A stretch of DNA of 64,000 nucleotides from Tridacna crocea (Eukaryota; Mollusca; Bivalvia; Cardiida; Cardiidae), in the NCBI GenBank assembly GCA_943736015.1, contig OX031062.1, forward strand, positions 57,400,962-57,464,961, written 5' to 3'. This document shows, one piece after another, positions 24,275-33,626 of this stretch (its first letter is position 1; each line of letters starts with the position of its first letter). A program made the translations under genes and the position numbers. A model generated the notes under the pieces. The model was given only the letters and a program-made list of their open reading frames with translations. It was not told where the DNA came from and searched no databases.

Positions 24275-27200
24275 GTTAAGTGCAACTCAAGGACATTTTG
24301 CAGACAGTGTTGATCAAGATCAGACTGCACAGAACAAATAGTCTGATCTTTGATCTACACTGTCCTATAAGGGGATGTCTGATCCTGAAAAAAATACCTT
24401 TGAAATAGCCAAATTTTGGTTTTTACTATCAGTTTGAATTTTTTATCTTAGTTACTTAGTAGGATAAGGATTGAATTTTAAACAAACAAACAGACTAGAC
24501 TATAAAAGTTCTGTACTATTTAGTATTAATAACATTTACAGATAGTGTTTGAACAAAAGTTTCTCAAAAGAAGGACTTTGTGAAGGATATGAAATTATTG
24601 TGGCAAAAGGGAAATAGCATGCAACCAGAAGTTTTCCTCAAGATTCTCATTATGTTTTCCAAAAGCCTAAACAGTGTCCCTAAGTATCGGGACTGTCTTG
24701 TAAAGAGTAAAATTGCACGATAATTATTTGATTAAAATGTATAAGAAAGAGTCATATACAAGCATACTGTTTGACAAAATTTTTCATTGATTTAAATAAG
24801 CCACTGTGTAGTATACATAATTATGTGCAGATATGATTTTCCTTGATTCATATATGATGAAAAAAATATATAAATAGCCATTTTTCTCAATTAGATACAG
24901 TTTAATTACAATATCGAATTATATCTTTTATCAATCAACCCAATAAATGATGCCCATAGACTCGTACTGCAGAACTATGGCAGCTGGGATTTTTTAAACA
25001 AAATTATGGTCTAGGGGAGAAAACTCGTACTTTCTAAGAGTAAGAGTAAAGCAAGAGTAGTCTCCCTTATAATGATCCGCCCTTCATCATTTCTCCTAGA
25101 CGCTTGACGGATCAAAGTACTAAACACAACACTAGGAAAAAGGTGACGTGCGTGTAACGTTTTTAATCTGTTTTTGATGAAGATTTCTATTAATTTTAAC
25201 AAAAGAGTGTCATTGATATTGATTTTAATACAAAACACTAGAATCTAAGTTTTAAATAAGATTATTTCCTGCTTTTTCTACTTGAAAGTCGATTGGGATC
25301 ACCGAGAAGGGTTTTAATCTTTGAAAATCGCCATTTGCTAAGGTATGAGGTTTGCGGACGGCATAGTTTAAAATGATGCTTCACAGAATGTACGATCTGA
25401 TTCCGAGTCTACACAGTTAACTTGTTTCGTAAACCTTTCAGTGCAAAATAAATAAATTCAAATTTCAGCGGACGGCTCTAAACACGTTCTATTGAAACTC
25501 ACAAAGATTTTGTTTGTACAGGTTTGACTACAACAGCGGATGACATAGATCAAACTGCACGTTCTGTGCAGTCTGATCTTGATTTATGCCGTCCGCAAAA
25601 GTCTCTGCTTTCGCCTATGGCGCCGAAAGGGTTAAGCCTATTTGGAAAGAGTTAAAATCTTTAAAATCAGACAGATGTAGTTCCGGTACACTGTTCAAAT
25701 CGTTGACAGAGGTTCGATGTCTTAAGGCGCGTAAAAACGAAAACTTCAAAGTGCCATAACAGTAATTAAAAGTTGCCTTTACAGTCTGTGTAGATTATGA
25801 TCAGACTGCACAAAACGTGCAGTCTGATCTTTGATCTACGCCGTCCACTTTCCTCAGACTCTGTACAATTTTATGCAACTTTAAAACCTTAATTGTTCGG
25901 AAAGTTTTTTTTAGACTGAAGTTATCTCTTGTTTATTTGGCGCTCTATGGGTTTGTAACGGGAATGGTTTGATATTCATTGGGATTTATTTTAACTAGAC
26001 ATCATCTTCCTACATTAAGCCAGTTTATGTTTTGAAGTTGAGCGATAAAATGACCTTCCATATTTAGCGATATATGTCGATATCGTCATTGAATGAAAAC
26101 ATAGTTTTGTGCGTAAGTTTGCGTTAAGTTATCGTAGTGGTTGTCATTAACTCATTAATTTCATGTACTGAACACCTATTACCTCAATGATATCTGTTAC
26201 AAAATATTGCATTTTTATTGTAGCGCGATCTTACAATGAATTCCAAATTCAAATATTGGGGGTTATGATTAACATGAAATAAACGGGAGACTACCTGCCG
26301 CCTGTTAAGAAAAATAATAAGTTTGACCGATTATTTTTGTCTGGTGGCATGTCGTTTTTAGAACGGTTAAAATTAACAAGTTGACCACATAAACTGGTTG
26401 ATATCCGTTAGACCTAGATGAAAATTTATCGTTTGTCCAACGGATCGTCTCTACAGACGTTACCGTGTTTATTCGTCCACGGTTTTATGCTTGCTCTTGG
26501 CTGGCATTTTTTGTAAGGTGCACAGGCATATAAGGACCAGAGACAGGAAGAGGAGGTTCCATGTCCCGCCTACTGCACGTACTATGCACATACTATAGCC
26601 GCAGTAATCTAGCACCTCCGGAAGTAGCCAAAGCGAGGTTTTGGGCGGAGTCTTTGTTTTGTAGGCGTACCATTCAATGGTATGCACGTACTCACAACGC
26701 GAAGCAGTCAGAAATAAGCCTTTTCCTCTCCTATAAGGGAGGCAACTGTAGCATTACCAATTACAAAATTTTGTACGAGTTGTTTCCCTTTGACCATTAG
26801 TCGTTCACCATTCTCTTGCAAGACCCACATATTTTGAACGAATATCAGCCCGGAATAAAAAGCAAAGCAAAAGCGCAGATAAAATGGACGGAAATAAGCA
26901 ATAGTAGCAATAAATTAAACAAACTGAGGAACAAAAGCAATCTAAATTGGTGTTACAAACAAAAATATTGATGCGAAAGGAATAAACCGGAAATAGCAAA
27001 TAACCTTGGTAGAGAAGATATGACACTAGTTCCATGATTTCTTTACGATTCTATGGGTGCCAATGGTTGTAAGTCACATGTTTTTTTTTTTAAAGTAAAC
27101 ACGTGTATATCTTTGCATATGAACCATATCAAACTCAAAGGCAATAAAACAGTAAACAGGAACAAGATTCATCTGTTCAGTATCCGGATTGTAGATATAT

Positions 27201-27290
27201 TCGGATAAAAGTTTGAATTGTGAGAAAAATTTGAAATTTATTCAATACAACACTTTACGTTAGTTGAAAACAAAATAAAGAAAATAGCAT
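24275..27290 (+). repeat. Duplicated block B (3-kb dispersed repeat, uninterrupted)
   Basis: Partner of block A, clearly diverged. ORFs at 25011-25238 (-) and 26561-26800 (+) correspond to those of block A. The motif CAGACTGCAC(A)GAAC plus its inverse occurs near 24320, 25560 and 25810, suggesting internal inverted repeats of its own. Confidence 0.7.
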
Positions 27291-27342
27291 AATTGAGAGA
27301 GGCTAGTATAAATACAGTTGTAAAAACTTGTTTCTATCGAAT

Positions 27343-27452
27343 GGCAGTCATTTGAACACCCGGTAATTTCGACACCCAGTCATTTCGACACATTTTGGTC
27401 ATTTCAATTCCCGGTGGAAAAATGTTTGCAAACTTTGGTCATATCGACTTCT
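27343..27452. repeat. Single-sided array of CATTTCGACACCC phrases
   Basis: Phrases such as GTCATTTGAACACCC, GTAATTTCGACACCC and GTCATTTCGACAC follow each other in the same style as the foldback arms. I did not see the opposite arm, so it is probably half of a broken element. Confidence 0.4.
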
Positions 27453-28867
27453 TATTTTTTAGAGCACTTTTTAAACTCGACTTTTTATTATCAAGTTACT
27501 TTAATTTCTTTTAAAGATGTCATATCAGTGTAATTTTGTGTTGGTGTGTGACCAAAACATGTTTTTAAATAACTTTATTCAAGGGGAATTACTCCGAGTA
27601 TGGGTGGATTTGTACAATTTTATGTATTCTACTCAGCCTTCTTAATAAAGAGATTAATATGCAGTATAATATTTATCACACCTTCACCTGTCTTTAATTG
27701 TGTTTGACTTCACATTTTTATCGATCGGAATGAATCATAATTAATGAAAATCCTACAAAATATAACAAATGCCCAGACTAGACCAAGAAAACATATATCC
27801 TTCACACATTCAAGATAAAAATGTATCTACATACAGTACGTCCATTTTACCGAATCTGTAATTTACAGAAACCCTTTTACATCCAGCACAGCGCGGAGTT
27901 TTTTTGTTATGCAGTGAGGTAACCTTTGAAAGCATTGTGTCAGTGAGAGTTTTTAATAAGAGCGAACCGCAATGCAGACTTTTTGAGCCATTTGGACCAC
28001 ATGGCAAACGATAAGTTAAAGAATGTTTGATTAATAATTGAGTTCTTCTTAAACCATTTACCACACAATCCCAACTTCTAACAACCCTGAAAAAGATGCA
28101 TTTTGAAAACATTTTGGGAAAAGGAGAAAATGCTGGTAACTACAAACTACTTCTATATAAACTACAAAAAAATGAGAAATTTTTGTACCCCCCACAAAAT
28201 GAATGTTTTCGGGGTTGTACTTGAATCATCCGCTTTGTCTCTGTATCTGTCTGTGTGTCTGTCCATCCCAGTACAAAATACAAGTAATTTTGTGTCCCAA
28301 ACTCGTCCTACAGTTTTCCTTCAACTGTATTGAAACTTTGCACATATATAAATCATAATTATATCAAAAATTTGCAAGATGCACTTTTCAAGTGTCAAAT
28401 CTTCCTAGTTGGAGAATTATCTCCCCTTGAATTTGACACTTTTTTTCTGGCAAGGGGTATTAAGTCACATTAAGTCACATTAAGTCACAGCTCTAGTTCA
28501 ACTTGCTGAAATAAAAAGGAATTGCAGACAACAAATGAAATGTAGTTCAAGCAATGAGATTTGTCTCTGACAGTCAAAAACATATTGGGAATGTAAATCA
28601 AAACTAGGTGTTGTGTTTTTGATAGAAAAAATTATTTGTTGGAAAAGGAGAAAATCCTAGTTCCCAATATTTTCTTATTTCCACATTATTTTCAAAATAC
28701 ATTTTCCTGGAGGTAATCAAGGGTTAATGAACTTTTCTTTCCATCTTTGTAGTGTAAATATGGAAGGGAGGTGCAAAACGCAGAAACTAGTTTACCTCGT
28801 TGGAGAAGGGAGAAATCAAAAACCATAATATTTTTTGGGAAGAAGTTAGGAAGTATTTAACAAAAAA

Positions 28868-29166
28868 GTGGGGCAAGAGTTCTCCACCATCCACACTCAG
28901 TGTTTTTTTTTTAAAAACAAAAAGAAATGGACCAGTGGTTTGGAAGATTACAGGGTTCAGACTAGCACACCAAAACACATGAACCTGGATGAGAGCCTTT
29001 ATCGTTGGTACTCAGACTTAAGTTCAAGAAATATTATTGTAAGTGGTAATATATGCTTGTCAAAAGGGTGAAGAAACTTGGCTGTGAGCTGGGGATTCAG
29101 GATTTATCTTATTCCAATGGATGGCCGGCCAGATTTAAGAAATGCCATAGTATTAGAGCATGCAAA
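28868..29166 (+). pseudogene. Tigger/pogo (CENP-B-like) transposase N-terminal fragment, frameshifted
   Basis: One frame reads PPSTLSVF-like then MNLDESLYRWYSDLSSRN and IIVSGNICLSK. A one-base shift near 29060 leads into KKLGCELGIQDLSYSNGW and PARFKKCHSIRA. This matches the second helix-turn-helix of Tigger/CENP-B proteins, whose usual pattern has a Trp-rich helix, a SG turn and SNGW..RFK. No DDE catalytic domain follows. It is a dead relic. Confidence 0.7.
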
Positions 29167-29399
29167 CCTAAATGTAAGAATGTTTTTCAAGTCCAACCCA
29201 AGTTTTTACTGGTTTTAATTCTTTATTTCGACCAAATTCCTGTTGACTTTTTTTTTCACCAGCAATTTCTCCTTTTCTCACACTGTTATGTACTCTTTAC
29301 AAAACAAATTTCAAATTTTTAGTCACCTTTATTTTGTCATCTGCAAATGCTTTTGATTTCGACAAGCCTAAAATATTGTCATTTGGTAATGAGTTAATT

Positions 29400-30830
29400 C
29401 TTTATTTCGACCAAATTCCAGTTGATTTTACAAGATAGGCCTTTCCTATTTCTTTACTCAAAAAAACTTTTCTTCAGTGTCGTTAACACATGGGATTGTT
29501 TAAAGCGCAGCCCGGGTTCAGTCCAGTCATTTTCTCCTTTTTCATATAGTGACATTACTTTGTCAAAAATGACCATCATTAAAAAAAGGGGGCGAATAAA
29601 ATAAATCAAACTGTAATTAGGCTGTATAAAAGGTTAGATGTAAAACCAAATTTGTCACACTTTATAGTAATATAGCTGACGAAAGAGTTGCCTCTGAAAA
29701 AGTAAACTGGCCGTTCGATCAATACTGTAGCAAAGCAAATGATTGCCAAGTGCAGGGAAAACGTAAATGATAATTACTGCAACTAAAAATTGAATTGTCT
29801 ATACTTTTTCTCTTATTCATGTTTTCTGTTCTTCCCACGTGGTATGGCATTTGACTTTTAGATATAACTCTTTACAAAACAACCAAATTATGGACTAAAC
29901 CAAACTAAAAGTATTTACAGGCGTACATACACGACTAACTACATGGGCAGATCCAGAGGGGGGGACCGGGGGTCCGGACCCCCCCTGGAATTTTGTCAAA
30001 AATGCGGTTACCAGATTCATGAAATGGTATTGGTTTGATATTGCACAGCATTTATGTAAAATACAGTCCTCATGGTTAGAACTGGAAATGTTGATTTTTC
30101 TTTTAAACGGCTTAATCCACTGAAAAATGGAAACCAAAGTATCATATAATAAGACGAGTACGTTTTCGGTGGGACCCCCCCTGAGAAAGATAAATTATCT
30201 GGATCCGCGCTTGAACTACATTTGCTCAAATGATAATTTTCTTTCTCTGATATTATAGGAATATTGTGGGAAAAAGAAGCAAAGGCTGTTTACTAGTATT
30301 TTCTCATTGTCCAGCAATGTTTTCAAAAACTTCTTTCATAGTTATTAAAGCTTGGGATCGCAGTACTTGTTCCTTTAGAATGAACATATTTTTTAACGCA
30401 ATTTTTGTTTTATAAGATTTAATAAATATATTTCATAGCTATATATTTTTGCATATATAATATCTTCCAATCAGTTGTGTTATCCTTTATTTTACCTTTA
30501 TCTTCTTTAGTTCAATAGATCTACTGGACTACTCATTAGTAATACGATTGCATTATGGCCTATCGAATTCTGTGAATTCTGAAAGATTTCTTGAAACAAA
30601 TGGCAACTGCGAAATTATTTTTTAGCCGTGCTTTTACCTATTTTGCTGCATCTTTGCAGCAACTTTTGTACTTGTTGATCATTGATATCACTATTTCACA
30701 AGTTGAACATGATTTTTTGATAAAAATCTAAAGAATTAGGATTGTGCTGTTGCATTTAGGTGCTCCTTATATTTTCAGACTGACTATAGACTATAGACCT
30801 TTCTTACAGGAACTTAGTTCGGCGTATGGC
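29400..30830. other. Intergenic, mostly unassigned
   Basis: Apart from the G-rich MITE (29947-30208) and a MITE scrap (30258-30360), no gene or repeat is apparent. Confidence 0.4.
29947..30208. mobile_element. MITE with G-rich termini (GCAGATCCAGAGGGGGGGAC)
   Basis: The left end GCAGATCCAGAGGGGGGGAC pairs loosely with the right end GGACCCCCCCTGAGAAAG... ATCTGGATCCGC. The interior is non-coding. Confidence 0.5.
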
Positions 30831-31266
30831 GGACCGAGACGGATGTCAGACACTTAGACCCCTGACCATTTAGACCCCTTAAAATTTGGGTGACAATTAG
30901 ACCCCTGAGACACATAGACCCCTATTTTAGTGAGACACTTAGACCCCTATTTTCAAAAAGAAATTCACATATTAATTAACTATGTTTATGGATTGTATTA
31001 CTTGTAAATCTTGTCTTGAAACATGAAACAAGTATTTTGACTTTTGAGACCATAAATTGATACAGAAATGAGTGAGTAGCTGATGAAATGATTTTGAATT
31101 ACTAAGAGTCAACAGAAAATTTAAACAGGCATCTCTATTTTTAGTTCTTTTCCATGGTATGCTAAATGCTCTTGTTTTTCAAAATTCCACATAATGTTTC
31201 GTATTTTTAGTAGAATATGGGTAACAAACTTTTGTCTGGTAAGTTAATGTATGACTTTAGTACATA

Positions 31267-31463
31267 TGTAGTATACTGGTCTATCCCATAGATAGATGTA
31301 AAGGTATAATGTAGTCGGGTACAGGTATTTGGTGATATATCGTGCGGCCGTATCGACATGTGGTTCAGTAGCTCAGTTGGTTAGAGTGCAGGAACGGTAT
31401 TCCTGAGGCCCTGGGTTCGAATCCCGGTCGAGCCGCGATATATATTTCACCACCGGTTATACA
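31267..31463 (+). repeat. 5' LTR of the TRIM-like element
   Basis: This 197-bp LTR begins with TG and ends with CA. It differs from the 3' LTR at a handful of sites, for example CAGTA versus CGGCA at the start of the tRNA-like part. The low divergence suggests fairly recent insertion. Confidence 0.75.
31362..31435 (+). ncRNA. tRNA-like fold in the 5' LTR (Thr-GGT-like, probably not functional)
   Basis: The 74 nt fold as a cloverleaf: acceptor GGTTCAG/TCGAGCC (one mismatch, with wobble pairs), D arm GCTC/GAGT, anticodon stem CAGGA/TCCTG with loop ACGGTAT, and T arm CTGGG/CCCGG. A box TAGCTCAGTTGG (31369-31380) and B box GGTTCGAATCC (31414-31424) match the Pol III consensus. Position 33 is C rather than U, so a working tRNA is unlikely. 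Confidence 0.6.
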
Positions 31464-31557
31464 TTTGGCGCCCAACGTAAATAACCCACTTATTAAGAGA
31501 GATAGGGTAGTAGTGATTTAGAGATTCGTGGACGAATCTTCATGTGGTGGGGAAGTA

Positions 31558-31754
31558 TGTAGTATACTGGTCTATCCCATAGATAGATGTAAAGGTATAA
31601 TGTAGTCGGGTACAGGTATTTGGTGATATATCGTGCGGCCGTATCGACATGTGGTTCGGCAGCTCAGTTGGTTAGAGTGCAGGAACGGTATTCCTGAGGC
31701 CCTGGGTTCGAATCCCGGTCGAGCCGCGATATATTTTTCACCACCGGTTATACA
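31558..31754 (+). repeat. 3' LTR of the TRIM-like element
   Basis: Partner of the 5' LTR, preceded directly by the polypurine tract at about 31544-31555. Confidence 0.75.
31653..31726 (+). ncRNA. tRNA-like fold in the 3' LTR
   Basis: Same cloverleaf as in the 5' LTR. Here the acceptor GGTTCGG/TCGAGCC pairs at all seven positions (counting wobbles), while the A box starts CAG instead of TAG. The anticodon loop is identical. Confidence 0.55.
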
Positions 31755-31782
31755 TAGATTAATTACCTTTATAAATTTGTAT

Positions 31783-32014
31783 GAACCCTTTACCACACAG
31801 TGCCGACTTTTGACGACCCTGAGAAAGACGCCTTTTGAAAACATTTTGGAAAAAGGAGAAAATGCTGGTAACCAGCATTTTCTCCTTTTCCAACAATGTT
31901 TTCCCTCCTCTTCCATACAAATTTTGAATTGTCAGTCACTTTTATTTTGACCTCTGCAAATGCTTTCAATATATTTGGACCAGTCTAAAATTTTGTTGTT
32001 TAATATAGAGTTAA
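31783..32014 (-). mobile_element. TTAA-MITE next to the TRIM element
   Basis: The core reads TTTTGGAAAAAGGAG with matching CTCCTTTTCCAACAA. The left TTAA is altered and the right one intact. Confidence 0.75.
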
Positions 32015-32825
32015 TGAGCTTTAATAGTAAAGGTTTTGAGGCAGAAAGCAGTCAATAATAGATATAAACAAAATTTACAATATGCAGTTTCAATTGCACA
32101 GGGGTATGAGACATTTTATAGCTTTTTTAAAGCTTCAATTAATAACTGACAGACTCAAACTGTTCAACATGACCAGTGACCACCATAAATCAATAAAATT
32201 CCTCCTTTCCCACTGTGTTTTCAGACAGAACCAAAAATTGTAAGCCATACTTTATTTATTGTGTGCCAATTCTTTGGATTTAACAAAGTCAAAAGTTTTA
32301 ATGTCTGGTAAAGAGTTAATAATTTCTGAAAGGATGTTTCATGATCCAATTAACACCTTTGACTGGGGATAGATAAGATAAGGACAATAAATTAATACAC
32401 AGGGATATCCCTTTTTTCATCATTTGAATTTATGCCCTTAGTATTTATCTATCCACCCTTATTTCTTTCTATCTATATCTCTTTCAATCCATCAGTCATC
32501 ATTAATAAATCCATCAATGTACATTAATCCTTTACAGCACCATACAATTTTGGAATTGTCCACATTGAAAGCATTTGCAGACAAGAAGTTAAATATGGTT
32601 AAAATGATACAATATGCCTCTTAAAGTGTTGAAAACATTGTGGGAAAAGGAGACAATGCTGGCTGCAAGCATTTTCTCCTTTTCTCATATTTCATAAGAT
32701 CTCTCCCTCAGGATCTTTTCGAGTCAGGATTTTGTTGTAAAAGGGTACAAGGAGAACTTTTCAATCATGAAACAAATAGAAAAGATTTCAATATTGTACA
32801 ACAGCTTTCAAATTTTAGATTTTTA

Positions 32826-32969
32826 AGTTGAAATTTTGTGAAGGGTAGAAAACATTGTGGGAAAAGGAGAAAATGCTGGTAACCAGCATATTCTCCTTTT
32901 CCCACAATGTTTTGTAAAGGCTTCTTTCTCAGGGTCATCAAAAGTAAAGATTGTGCGGTAATGGGTTAA
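32826..32969 (+). mobile_element. TTAA-MITE, left third missing
   Basis: Starts in the TTTTGTGAAGGGTAG segment. Core and right GGTAATGGGTTAA are intact. Confidence 0.7.
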
Positions 32970-33073
32970 ATCATACTTAGTATAGGAGAAAATGCTGGTA
33001 AGCAGGATATTCTCCTCTCCCAACAGTGCTGTCTAACTTTCCCAAATCTAATTTGTTGTATTTATATGATCTT

Positions 33074-33300
33074 TTTCATAAAGGTGTGAATGGGAAAATA
33101 TAGGTAAATTAAACAACAATAAAAAAATACAACAATATTTCATAAAGGTGTTAATTGGAAAATACAGGTAAATGAAAGAACAAAAAAAAAAAAAAAAACT
33201 AAATGAAAGAACAAAAAAAAAAAATATACACCTGAATTTCATAAAGATGTGAATTGAAAAACAAATTCTTTTTTTTTTAAATAGAGGTAATTTAAACAAC
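33074..33300 (+). repeat. A-rich local repeat array
   Basis: About three units of TTCATAAAGGTGTGAATTGG followed by AAAATACAGGTAAAT, separated by poly-A runs, inside the right half of the foldback element 30841-33468. Confidence 0.55.
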
Positions 33301-33626
33301 AACGATTTAAAGAAAAGACCAAAAACGATCTATCTCCCAAAAATAAAAATAGGGGTCTAAGTGTCTCCAATGTTAAGGGGTCAAAATGTCTCAAAGGGGT
33401 CTAGTTGTCACCCAAAAATCAATATTTTAAGGGGTCTAAATGGTCAGAGGCCTAGGTGTCTCACTTCCGACCGAGACGAGTTTAGCCGACAACCGTGTAC
33501 TGCTACCAACGGGAAGCGGAAGTTCACATGATTTCTTTGACGCTGGTACCCGGCAATTTCGTCGCTAGAGACAGAAATTATAGAAAGCAGAGAAAAAAAT
33601 TAAATCATATGACAAGATTGATCAAA

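Larger units (their letters stand above)
31267..31754 (+). mobile_element. TRIM-like LTR retroelement with a tRNA-like sequence in each LTR
   Basis: Two near-identical 197-bp direct repeats (31267-31463 and 31558-31754) start TGTAG and end TTATACA. One base after the first comes TGGCGCCCAACGT (31466-31478), a 13-base primer-binding site complementary to the 3' end of tRNA-Lys(CTT). A purine tract GTGGTGGGGAAG lies just before the second repeat. The internal region is only 94 bp and non-coding. I could not see a convincing target duplication. It sits inside the foldback element 30841-33468, so it is the younger insertion. Confidence 0.8.
30841..33468. mobile_element. Foldback element with arms built from repeats of a GACACTTAGACCCCT phrase
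   Basis: The left arm repeats ACACTTAGACCCCT-type phrases to about 30955. The right arm (33340-33468) carries the inverse (AGGGGTCTAAGTGTCT). Termini are GGATGTCAGACAC and, inverted, GGAAGTGAGACAC. The 9-bp direct repeat GACCGAGAC flanks it (30832-30840 and 33469-33477). It contains the TRIM element, several MITEs and an A-rich block, and no transposase. Confidence 0.8.

Noticed and set aside
31362-31435. Functional tRNA-Thr gene
   Set aside because: It has C at position 33 and an acceptor mismatch, and lies within duplicated LTRs. Better explained as a component of the retroelement.
31633-31950. 105-codon ORF spanning an LTR and a MITE
   Set aside because: It is composed of tRNA-like and MITE sequence and has no protein-like features.
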